Assembly (NCBI GenBank): GCA_035465955.1
Contig: DATIVK010000053.1
Span: 1-6,547, forward strand
Origin: DATIVK01 sp035465955
GTDB taxonomy: Bacteria > Myxococcota > Myxococcia > Myxococcales > Anaeromyxobacteraceae
Length of the DNA stretch: 6,547 bases
Direction: 5' to 3'
Part shown: in pieces, positions 1 to 5,273 of the stretch
Layout: each line of letters opens with the position of its first letter
Position numbering within the stretch: the stretch's first letter is position 1
The notes under the pieces: generated by a model
What the model saw: the letters and a program-made list of their open reading frames with translations, nothing else
Told to the model about the DNA's origin: nothing
The model's database searches: none
Position numbers and translations under genes: made by a program

Positions 1-650
1 GGCGGCGGCGCGGGCGGAGCCGCCGCGGCCTGCTCCCGCGCGGGCGCGGGAGCCGCCGCCGCGGGGGGCTCGACCCGGGCGGGCGGAGGCGAAGGCGGAG
101 GCGAGGGTGGGGGCGGCTCGGCGACCTGGGGCCGCGCCACGGCGGGAGGGGGCGGCGGCGTCGGGTCCTCCAGCGCGCCGGCCGCCAGCTCGGCCTCGAC
201 CGAGGCGAGGGCCTCGTTCGCGGGGCGGAGGTTCTGGATGAAGAGGTCCACCGGGAAGGCGGCGGCCCGCGTGCGGCGCCCCGCGGCGTCCACGAAGAGC
301 ACGCTGACCTGGATCTGGGCGCCGCGCCGCTTCGCCTTGGCGTAGAGGACGACCCCGCCCTTCGCGAGCGTGGCCACGCAGCCGGTGGTGATCGGTGCCT
401 TGCACGTCCCGGGCACGACGAGCGGGGACCTGGGCTCCAGCACGCCCCGGCCGGCGGCGCCCTGGAGCGCCGACTCCACGATCGCCTGCACCTCGGACCG
501 CTCCCCGTCCGACAGCCCCTCCGCCTGGAGCGGGTAGAGGCCGACCGGGACGCCAGCGCGGGCGACGGCGGGGGCGGCGCCGATCGCGACGAGCGCGGCG
601 GCGACGAGCCCGTGGAGCCGGCGGCTGGGGGACGGCGCGCGAGGAGCCAT
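1..650 (-). CDS. Exported protein with proline-rich tail, partial (C-terminus off the left edge)
   Basis: I do not recognise this gene by name. The 216 codons visible begin at the ATG read from 650, with a GGGAG ribosome site at 661-665, 10 nt upstream. Residues 1-14 are basic (three Arg in the first 11). Residues 15-30 form a hydrophobic Ala/Val/Leu segment ending in AVA/ARA, a typical Sec signal peptide with cleavage near residue 30 or 32. Residues 33-160 look like a compact alpha/beta domain starting PVGLYPLQAEGLS, with two cysteines (C83 and C91) that could form a disulfide in the periplasm. The pattern loosely recalls the TolB-N/CsgG-like N-terminal domains common in myxobacterial envelope proteins; this is inference. 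From about residue 163 the chain becomes a Pro/Ala-rich linker, including SPPPSPPP, which continues past the edge, so a further C-terminal domain or anchor is likely. It lies 67 nt downstream of the acyl-CoA ligase on the same strand. Confidence 0.75.
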   Translation of the reverse strand, partial: MAPRAPSPSRRLHGLVAAALVAIGAAPAVARAGVPVGLYPLQAEGLSDGERSEVQAIVESALQGAAGRGVLEPRSPLVVPGTCKAPITTGCVATLAKGGVVLYAKAKRRGAQIQVSVLFVDAAGRRTRAAAFPVDLFIQNLRPANEALASVEAELAAGALEDPTPPPPPAVARPQVAEPPPPSPPPSPPPARVEPPAAAAPAPAREQAAAAPPAPP

Positions 651-687
651 CGGCGCGGGCCTCCCGGTCCCGCGGTCCTGACCCCGG

Positions 688-716
688 ATGCTCGCAGCCG
701 GCGGGGCGACCGTCAA
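688..716 (-). promoter_or_regulatory. Possible sigma-70-type promoter for the exported protein gene
   Basis: On the minus strand TTGACG (716-711; 5 of 6 to the -35 consensus) is followed after 17 nt by GAGCAT (693-688; 3 of 6 to TATAAT). Transcription would start near 681 and give a leader of about 30 nt containing the GGGAG ribosome site. It starts 2 nt past the fadD stop codon, so the downstream gene could be expressed separately from fadD. The -10 match is weak and the gap is short enough for simple co-transcription. Confidence 0.3.
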
Positions 717-717
717 A

Positions 718-2523
718 TCAGTCGTACATGGCGTCGAGCTCGGCCCGGTAGCGCTGCTCGACCACCTTGCGCTTCACCTTCTGGGAGGGCGTCAGCTCCC
801 CGGCCGCCTCGCTGAAGTCCCGGGGCAGCACCGTGAACCGCTTCACCGTGGCGAAGCGCGGGAGGTGGGCGTTCAGCTTGTCCACGTCGCGCTGCAGCCG
901 GGCCCGCAGGAGGGGGTGCGCGGCGAGCGCCGCCGCGTCGAGCGACGAGAGCCCGTGGCGCGCCGCCCAGCCGCGGCTCGCCTCCGGGTCGAGGGTCACG
1001 AGGGCGCTGACGTAGTTCCGCCGCTCGCCGTGCACCAGCACGCTGGCGACGAGCGGCGAGAGCGCCTTGAGCCGCGCCTCCACCTCGGTGGGGGAGACGA
1101 ACTTGCCGCCCGACGTCTTGATCAGGTCCTTCTTGCGGTCCGTGATGGTGAGGTAGCCGTCCGGGGAGACGGCGCCGATGTCGCCGGTGTGGAGCCAGCC
1201 GTCCGCGTCGAGCGCCTCGGCGGTCGCCTCGGCCAGCCCGCGATAGCCGCGCATGATCCAGGGTCCGCGCATCAGCACCTCGCCGTCCTCGGCCAGGCGG
1301 ACCTCGACGCCGCGGAAGGGCGTCCCCACCGTCCCCACCCGGTTCCTCCCCGGGAGGTTGCAGTGGGTCGCGGCGGAGGACTCGGTCAGGCCGTAGCCCT
1401 CGAGGATCTCCACGCCCATCGCGTCCCAGAACTCCGCCACGTCGCGGGAGAGCGGCGCGCTCCCCGAGACGAAGAAGCGGAGGCGGCCGCCGAAGACCGC
1501 CCGCACCTTCGCGTAGACGAGCCGCTCCGCGAGGAGCCGCTGGCCGGCGAGGATGGCGCCCGGGCGCCCGCCCGCCCGCTCGACGCGGCGGGCCTCCAGG
1601 CCGATCTCGATCGCCCAGCGGAGCACGGCCGCCTTCGCCGCGCCGCCCTCGCGCGCGGCCTGGAGCACCTTGTTCCGCACCTTCTCGAAGATCCGGGGGA
1701 CCGCGCAGACGAAGGTCGGCCGGACCGTGGCGAGGTTCTCGACGAGCCGGTCGATCCGGCCGTCGATGGCGGTGGGGAAGCCGGCGCGGAGCTGCGCCGT
1801 GCCGATCATCTTCCCGAAGGAGTGGGCGAGCGGGAGCCAGAAGAGCTGGACGTGGCCCGGCTCGGCGAGGATCCCCGAGTCGATCACCGCCGCCGACTGC
1901 GCCACCCAGCACCGGTGCGTCAGCTCCACGCCCTTGGGCGTGCCGGTGGTGCCGGAGGTGTAGATGAGCGTGGCGAGGGCGTCCCCGGGGATCGCCTGCG
2001 CCGCCTCCTCGAACTGTCCGGGGTGGGCCGCGTCCCACGCCCGCCCGCGCTCCTCGAGCGCCGCCAGCGGGACGACCCAGCCGTCGGCGCTCCCCGCGCC
2101 GTCGAAGCAGACGACGGCGCGCAGCCGCGGCAGCTCGCCCCGGCGCGCGGCGACCTTCGCCACCTGCTCGGCGTCCTCGACGAAGGCCACCGTCGCGCCC
2201 GAGTCGGCGAGGACGAAGCCGCAGTCCTCGGCGGTCGACGACGGGTAGATCGTCGTGGTCGCCCCGGCGGCGAAGAGGATCCCGTAGTCGGCGAGCACCC
2301 ACTCGATGCGGGTCGAGGAGAGGATCGCCCCGACCTCGCCCGCCGCGAAGCCGAGGGCCCGGAGACCCGAGGCGATGGCGCGGACGCGCTGCTCCGTCTG
2401 CTCCCAGGAGAGCGAGGTCCAGCCGCCGCCCGCCGCGGGGTGGCGGAAGGCCTCGTCGTCGGGGGTCAGGCCGACCCGCTCCAGGAAGAGCTCGGGGACG
2501 TTGCGCGGCTCGGGTGCGGTCAC
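718..2523 (-). CDS. Long-chain fatty-acid-CoA ligase (AMP-forming acyl-CoA synthetase)
   Basis: A complete 601-residue cytoplasmic member of the adenylate-forming (ANL) superfamily. It should activate long-chain fatty acids to acyl-AMP and then acyl-CoA, feeding beta-oxidation or lipid synthesis. The core motifs appear in order: the P-loop YTSGTTGTPKG (188-198), the adenine-binding segment GYGLTESSA (376-384), HTGD (445-448, with D448 expected to bind the ribose), TDRKKDLIKTSGGKF (461-475), and the C-terminal LTPSQKVKR with catalytic Lys at about 582. Length and motif wording fit the bacterial FadD15-like long-chain group (about 600 residues) better than the shorter E. coli FadD type. The GTG start is chosen because GGAGG (2531-2535) sits 7 nt upstream; the longer reading upstream is in another frame. 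It is divergent from metY. The motifs set the superfamily firmly; the exact chain-length preference cannot be read from sequence. Confidence 0.93.
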   Translation of the reverse strand: MTAPEPRNVPELFLERVGLTPDDEAFRHPAAGGGWTSLSWEQTEQRVRAIASGLRALGFAAGEVGAILSSTRIEWVLADYGILFAAGATTTIYPSSTAEDCGFVLADSGATVAFVEDAEQVAKVAARRGELPRLRAVVCFDGAGSADGWVVPLAALEERGRAWDAAHPGQFEEAAQAIPGDALATLIYTSGTTGTPKGVELTHRCWVAQSAAVIDSGILAEPGHVQLFWLPLAHSFGKMIGTAQLRAGFPTAIDGRIDRLVENLATVRPTFVCAVPRIFEKVRNKVLQAAREGGAAKAAVLRWAIEIGLEARRVERAGGRPGAILAGQRLLAERLVYAKVRAVFGGRLRFFVSGSAPLSRDVAEFWDAMGVEILEGYGLTESSAATHCNLPGRNRVGTVGTPFRGVEVRLAEDGEVLMRGPWIMRGYRGLAEATAEALDADGWLHTGDIGAVSPDGYLTITDRKKDLIKTSGGKFVSPTEVEARLKALSPLVASVLVHGERRNYVSALVTLDPEASRGWAARHGLSSLDAAALAAHPLLRARLQRDVDKLNAHLPRFATVKRFTVLPRDFSEAAGELTPSQKVKRKVVEQRYRAELDAMYD

Positions 2524-2550
2524 TTGGGGGCCTCCGGGTGCGGCCGCTCG

Positions 2551-2565
2551 AATCTATCGGTAGAT
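2551..2565 (-). promoter_or_regulatory. Candidate fadD -10 element inside a short palindrome (possible operator)
   Basis: ATCTA (2552-2556) and TAGAT (2561-2565) form a perfect 5-bp inverted repeat around TCGG, an A/T-rich island in very GC-rich DNA. On the minus strand TAGATT (2556-2551) overlaps it and matches the -10 consensus at 4 of 6. It would start transcription near 2544, leaving about 20 nt that include the GGAGG site (2535-2531) before the GTG. No good -35 is visible at 16-18 nt, which fits an activated or repressor-controlled promoter. The binding protein is unknown; a TetR-type fatty acid regulator is only a guess. Confidence 0.4.
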
Positions 2566-2676
2566 CGCCCTCCGCGCGACGCCGCGGACGGGCCGTCACG
2601 CGGAGAGCGGGTCCGCGTCCGCCGGAGCGGACAGGCCTCCACCCCGCGCGCCCGGCGCAGGATCGCTGCGTCTGGC

Positions 2677-2705
2677 TTGACAGGCAGCTGTCTGGCAAAT
2701 AGGAT
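2677..2705 (+). promoter_or_regulatory. metY promoter, sigma-70 type, with inverted repeat in the spacer
   Basis: TTGACA (2677-2682; perfect -35) and TAGGAT (2700-2705; 4 of 6 to TATAAT) are separated by 17 bp. The predicted start is near 2712, giving a 46-nt leader. The spacer region holds a perfect inverted repeat GACAG-N4-CTGTC (2679-2692) that overlaps the -35, so a repressor could sit there. TCTGGC also occurs twice, at 2671-2676 and 2691-2696, exactly 20 bp apart. The placement supports the metY start at 2758, because the in-frame ATG at 2704 lies inside the -10. Confidence 0.65.
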
Positions 2706-2757
2706 GCGTGTCCAACTTAACGGATTGGCGCCACGGAGCGCCGCGAGGAAGGACGAC

Positions 2758-4074
2758 ATGGCACTCCCCACGAACAGGAAGCTCCGCTTCGAGACGCTCC
2801 AGGTCCACGCCGGCCAGGAGGTGGACCCGGCGACCCACTCGCGCGCGGTCCCCATCTACCAGACCACCTCCTACACCTTCGACTCGGCCAAGCACGGCGC
2901 CGACCTCTTCGCCCTGAAGGCGTTCGGGAACATCTACACGCGCCTGATGAACCCCACGACCGACGTCTTCGAGAAGCGGATCGCCGCCCTCGAGGGGGGC
3001 GTCGCCGCGGTCGCGACGTCGTCGGGCCACGCCGCGCAGTTCCTCGCCCTCCACACGATCCTCGGCGCGGGCGACAACCTCGTCTCGTCCACCAAGCTCT
3101 ACGGCGGCACCTTCAACCAGTTCAAGGTGACCTTCCCGCGGCTGGGCGTGAACGTGAAGTTCGTGGACACCGACGACCTCTCGGCCTGGCGCAAGGCGAT
3201 CGACGACCGGACGCGCGCCCTCTACGTCGAGTCGATCGGCAACCCGTCGTACGACATCGCCGACTTCGAGGGGCTCGCCCAGCTCGCCCACGAGCACAAG
3301 ATCCCGCTCGTCGTCGACAACACCTTCGGCGGCGCCGGGTACCTCGTCCGCCCCATCGAGCACGGCGCCGACATCGTCGTCGAGTCGGCCACCAAGTGGA
3401 TCGGCGGCCACGGCACGTCGCTCGGCGGCGTCCTCGTCGACTCGGGCAAGTTCGACTGGGGCGCGAGCGGCAAGTTCCCCTGGTTCACCGAGCCGTCGCC
3501 GGGCTACCACGGCCTCGTCTTCAACGACGTCTTCGGCCCCAAGGGCCCCTTCGGCAACATCCAGTTCGCCATCCGGGCCCGCGTCGACGGGCTGCGCGAC
3601 CTCGGCCCCACGGTCTCGCCCTTCAACTCGTTCCTCTTCCTGCAGGGGCTCGAGACGCTCTCGCTCCGCGTGCAGCGCCACGTGGACAACGCCCTCGAGC
3701 TGGCCCGCTGGCTCGAGAAGCACCCCCAGGTGAGCTGGGTCCTCTACCCCGGCCTCGAGAGCCACCCGCACCACGCCCGCGCGAAGAAGTACCTGAAGAA
3801 CGGCTTCGGGCCGGTCCTCTCGTTCGGCGTGAAGGGCGGCGCCGCGGCCGGCCAGAAGTTCGTCGAGTCGGTGAAGCTCGCCAGCCACCTCGCGAACGTC
3901 GGCGACACGAAGACCCTCGTCATCCACCCGGCGACGACGACCCACAGCCAGCTCACCGAGGCGGAGCTGAAGGCGGCGGGCGTCACCCCGGACCTCGTCC
4001 GGGTGTCGCCGGGCATCGAACACATCGACGACATCAAGGAGGACTTCGAGGAGGCCTTCGCGGCGGCGAAGTAG
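2758..4074 (+). CDS. metY: O-acetylhomoserine sulfhydrylase / aminocarboxypropyltransferase (MetY type)
   Basis: A 438-residue cytoplasmic PLP enzyme of the Cys/Met metabolism family. It should combine O-acetyl-L-homoserine with sulfide to give homocysteine and acetate, the direct sulfhydrylation branch of methionine synthesis. Visible family marks are the N-terminal FETLQVHAGQ (11-20), Y60-x-R62 (phosphate contact from the neighbouring subunit), KLYGGT with stacking Y115, VVDNTF with D187 for the pyridine nitrogen, and SATKWIGGHGT with Lys213 forming the Schiff base. The segment after the lysine (SLGGVLVDSGKFDW) and C-terminal VRVSPGIEH (413-421) are typical of MetY rather than the shorter cystathionine gamma-synthase. 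The start at 2758 is chosen for GAGGAAGGA at 2745-2753 and for the promoter upstream. An in-frame ATG at 2704 would add 18 residues unlike the family and overlaps the -10 element. Sulfide versus methanethiol preference cannot be seen. Confidence 0.94.
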   Translation: MALPTNRKLRFETLQVHAGQEVDPATHSRAVPIYQTTSYTFDSAKHGADLFALKAFGNIYTRLMNPTTDVFEKRIAALEGGVAAVATSSGHAAQFLALHTILGAGDNLVSSTKLYGGTFNQFKVTFPRLGVNVKFVDTDDLSAWRKAIDDRTRALYVESIGNPSYDIADFEGLAQLAHEHKIPLVVDNTFGGAGYLVRPIEHGADIVVESATKWIGGHGTSLGGVLVDSGKFDWGASGKFPWFTEPSPGYHGLVFNDVFGPKGPFGNIQFAIRARVDGLRDLGPTVSPFNSFLFLQGLETLSLRVQRHVDNALELARWLEKHPQVSWVLYPGLESHPHHARAKKYLKNGFGPVLSFGVKGGAAAGQKFVESVKLASHLANVGDTKTLVIHPATTTHSQLTEAELKAAGVTPDLVRVSPGIEHIDDIKEDFEEAFAAAK

Positions 4075-4098
4075 CCCACGCCGCACCGCGCCATCGCC

Positions 4099-4141
4099 CG
4101 GCCGCCCCCCGGCAAGTCACGGGAGGGCGGCCGTTCTCTTT
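4099..4141 (+). terminator. Intrinsic terminator after metY
   Basis: A perfect 9-bp GC-rich stem pairs CGGCCGCCC (4099-4107) with GGGCGGCCG (4125-4133). The stem can extend by CCC (4108-4110) with GGG (4121-4123) across a single bulged A. A pyrimidine, T-rich tail (TTCTCTTTC, 4133-4141 region) follows directly. It lies 25 nt past the metY stop and separates metY from the next gene. Confidence 0.75.
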
Positions 4142-4170
4142 CGGTGGCGACCGATTGACGCAGCATCTGG

Positions 4171-4183
4171 TAGCATCGACGCA
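4171..4183 (+). promoter_or_regulatory. Candidate -10 element of a leaderless promoter
   Basis: TAGCAT (4171-4176; 4 of 6 to TATAAT) is placed so that +1 falls on or beside the A of the ATG at 4183. No Shine-Dalgarno sequence is visible in the 20 nt before that ATG. AGCATC is repeated at 4162-4167 and 4172-4177, one helical turn apart. TTGACG at 4155-4160 is only 10 bp from the -10, too close to be its -35. Confidence 0.4.
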
Positions 4184-4482
4184 TGGACAAGTACCCGAAC
4201 GCCAAGCTCTCCATCCAGGCCTGGGAGAACGTCGTGCAGCAGTACCACTCGTCGACTCCGCTGGAGCTGACGATGGTCGAGCTCGCCGCCTTCTTCCCGA
4301 ACCTCCCGACCGAGCCGCGCCTCGTGCAGAAGTTCCTGATGAAGCACGAGACCGAGGGCACGCAGGAGTGGAAGCACTTCTACGACTCGTTCCACGCGCG
4401 CCTGCGCGCCGACGAGCCGACGAAGAAGGTCTGGACCGAGGACTCCGGCTACTGGGTCGAAGTCAAGGGCGACGCGCGATAG
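4183..4482 (+). CDS. Small orphan protein, 99 residues, unknown function
   Basis: I do not recognise this protein. It is 99 residues, without signal peptide, membrane segment or cysteine, and nearly charge-balanced (about 15 acidic, 12 basic residues). It is rich in aromatic residues: W15, Y21, F37-F38, F51, W63, F66-Y67, F70, W84, Y90-W91. Predicted reading is mostly helical, e.g. IQAWENVVQQY (11-21) and PRLVQKFLMKHETEGTQEW (45-63), ending in a short WTEDSGYWVEV strand-like tail (84-94). A small soluble cytoplasmic domain is the best description. Codon use matches its neighbours, with strong G/C third positions, which supports real coding. It has its own terminator-isolated unit after metY and no ribosome site, so translation from a leaderless transcript is inferred. 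No partner gene suggests a role. Coding status is fairly sure; function is open. Confidence 0.72.
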   Translation: MDKYPNAKLSIQAWENVVQQYHSSTPLELTMVELAAFFPNLPTEPRLVQKFLMKHETEGTQEWKHFYDSFHARLRADEPTKKVWTEDSGYWVEVKGDAR

Positions 4483-4503
4483 CTGCCTGCGCCCCGTCTG
4501 ATC

Positions 4504-4597
4504 CTCCCCCTTTCCCCAACCCAGGGAGAGGCGAGCGCCGAGGCACCCTGGATTCTCCCCCTCTCCCTCACCGAGGGAGAGGGCCGGGGTGAGGGAG
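4504..4597. repeat. REP-like palindromic repeat with a degenerate tandem copy
   Basis: Two related 28-nt units lie 51 bp apart: 4504-4531 (CTCCCCCTTT... to GGGAGAGG) and 4555-4582 (CTCCCCCTCT... to GGGAGAGG). They differ at only a few positions. The second unit contains a perfect 11-bp hairpin, CCCTCTCCCTC (4559-4569) with GAGGGAGAGGG (4573-4583) over a 3-nt loop. The same left arm can instead pair CTCCCTCACC (4563-4572) with GGTGAGGGAG (4588-4597), also perfectly over 10 bp. The wording (CCCTCACCCC-GG-CCCTCTCCC on the minus strand) resembles a REP-like intergenic palindrome I recall from many GC-rich Proteobacteria. The first copy lacks the outer arm and pairs imperfectly. Its hairpins may also terminate the orphan gene, though no T tract follows. 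Confidence 0.65.
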
Positions 4598-4631
4598 CAT
4601 CATTACCTTCGGCGCCACCGCTTCTCGCGCC

Positions 4632-4648
4632 CACCCCGACGAGGGGTG
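4632..4648. repeat. Short inverted repeat upstream of the antitoxin gene
   Basis: CACCCC (4632-4637) and GGGGTG (4643-4648) form a perfect 6-bp stem over GACGA. It lies 49 nt before the antitoxin ATG and just past the REP-like element, of which it may be a worn relative. There is no T run, so it is not a convincing terminator. An operator role for the toxin-antitoxin pair is possible but unsupported. Confidence 0.3.
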
Positions 4649-4684
4649 CGATGGGGCGAGGCTGCGGACCCAGAGAAGAACAAG

Positions 4685-4690
4685 TAGGAT
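4685..4690 (+). promoter_or_regulatory. TAGGAT before the antitoxin: -10 element or ribosome site
   Basis: TAGGAT (4685-4690) is identical to the metY -10 and would start transcription at about 4697, one base before the ATG, giving a leaderless message. Alternatively the AGGA within it (4686-4689), 8 nt from the ATG, serves as a weak Shine-Dalgarno site with a promoter further up. No convincing -35 is visible. The two readings cannot be separated from sequence alone. Confidence 0.35.
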
Positions 4691-4697
4691 CAATGGC

Positions 4698-4955
4698 ATG
4701 AACCGGGCGATCAAGGCGCACGTGAAAGACGGTCGCCTCGTGCTCGACGAGCCCACGGACCTGCCGAACGGCGAGGTCGTGGAGCTGGTGCCGCTGGACG
4801 ATGTGCTCGCCTGCGGTGGTGACTACCTCGACACCGAGGAGCGCGAGCGCCTCCACGCTGCACTCGACCGGGGGATCGGCGATGCCCACGCGGGGCGCAC
4901 CACCGCGGCCGAGGCGGTGATCGCGGAGCTCCGGGCGAGGGCGTCCGGGCGGTGA
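4698..4955 (+). CDS. Antitoxin of a ParE/RelE-type toxin-antitoxin pair
   Basis: An 85-residue protein expected to bind and neutralise the toxin encoded next to it, and probably to repress the shared promoter. Residues 4-33 (IKAHVKDGRLVLDEPTDLP then NGEVVELVPL) form a small beta-rich module. It resembles AbrB/DUF104-type antitoxin N-termini, where a strand, 'GRLVLDEPTDLP' turn and 'GEVVELV' strand recur. Residues 45-81 (DTEERERLHAALDRGI... to AEAVIAELRAR) are a charged helical tail with the G-R-T-x-x-x-E-x-V-I-x-E-L pattern seen in antitoxins that wrap ParE-like toxins. Its TGA overlaps the toxin's GTG by 4 nt (GTGA at 4952-4955), so the pair is translationally coupled. The ATG at 4698 is used; an ATG at 4693 is in another frame. 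Assignment rests on the paired arrangement and these patterns; the exact family name is less certain. Confidence 0.8.
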   Translation: MNRAIKAHVKDGRLVLDEPTDLPNGEVVELVPLDDVLACGGDYLDTEERERLHAALDRGIGDAHAGRTTAAEAVIAELRARASGR

Positions 4956-5239
4956 AGGTCGAGCTCTCCGACGAGGCCAGATCCGCCGTCGCGCGCATCG
5001 ACTCATGGTGGCGCGCGAACCGCCCGTCGGCGCCCGATCTCTTCCTCGACGAACTTGCCCAGGCGCTGGTCGCACTGGAGGACACGCCGGGCATCGGCGC
5101 GCGCTACGAGCCCAAGCCCGGCGTCCGTCGTCTGCTTCTCCGCCGAACGCGCTACCACCTGTACTTCATGGAGCAGCCGGACCGGGTGTTCGTGGTCGCG
5201 GTCTGGAGCACGTCCCGGGGCGGTGGCCCGCAACTCTAG
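4952..5239 (+). CDS. ParE/RelE-superfamily toxin
   Basis: A 95-residue protein with the compact ParE/RelE fold signature. It has an N-terminal strand MKVELSDEAR, a long helical hairpin (about 8-45, with WWRANRP at 19-25 and FLDELAQALVALEDTPGIG at 31-49), then strands VRRLLLRRTRYHLYF (58-72) and VFVVAVWSTSRG (79-90). The RxLLLxRTRYHxYF plus VAVW pattern is typical of ParE-like toxins. In classical ParE the target is DNA gyrase, whereas RelE cleaves mRNA on the ribosome; sequence alone does not decide which applies, though the C-terminus looks ParE-like. It starts at GTG inside the antitoxin stop (4-nt overlap), with only a loose GAGG (4937-4940) upstream, so coupling to antitoxin translation is likely. 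The frame is intact, with no sign of inactivation. The gene ends 34 nt before the convergent activator gene. Confidence 0.85.
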   Translation: MKVELSDEARSAVARIDSWWRANRPSAPDLFLDELAQALVALEDTPGIGARYEPKPGVRRLLLRRTRYHLYFMEQPDRVFVVAVWSTSRGGGPQL

Positions 5240-5273
5240 TGTCGCCTCACGGCAAGCCTTGCGGCGGCACCCC

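Noticed and set aside
84..115. Tandem GGCGGAGGCGA-type repeat as a separate repeat element
   Set aside because: It simply encodes the SPPPSPPP stretch of the proline-rich tail and needs no further explanation.
713..2698. 661-codon minus-strand frame overlapping the acyl-CoA ligase in another frame
   Set aside because: Its translation is Arg/Gly/Ala/Pro-rich without any domain, while the 718-2523 frame carries all ligase motifs.
688..2757. Very long plus-strand open frame running antisense through the whole acyl-CoA ligase gene and joining metY in frame
   Set aside because: The part before 2758 is low-complexity Arg/Ala/Gly/Glu-rich translation caused by GC-rich codon bias of the opposite-strand gene. 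The family match starts exactly at 2758, where there is a ribosome site and an upstream promoter. It is not a fusion protein.
2596..4086. 496-codon minus-strand frame antisense to metY
   Set aside because: Repetitive Val/Glu/Arg/Asp/Leu composition is the usual antisense shadow of a GC-rich gene. No ribosome site or domain is visible.
4151..4183. TTGACG at 4155-4160 as the -35 of the orphan gene promoter
   Set aside because: At 17 bp spacing the -10 would be GACGCA, a poor match; the good TAGCAT is only 10 bp away, too near.
3396..4592. Plus-strand 398-codon frame overlapping the end of metY and the orphan gene
   Set aside because: Arg/Pro-rich shadow in the wrong frame; it crosses the terminator and two better supported genes.
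2758..5239. CRISPR array, tRNA or rRNA genes, or insertion sequence
   Set aside because: I looked for spaced direct repeats, cloverleaf-like segments and transposase motifs here and in the rest of the window and saw none.
5240..5273. Bidirectional terminator between the convergent toxin and activator genes (GCAAG/CTTGC at 5252-5262)
   Set aside because: The inverted repeat leaves only one base for a loop, and there is no T run on either strand.
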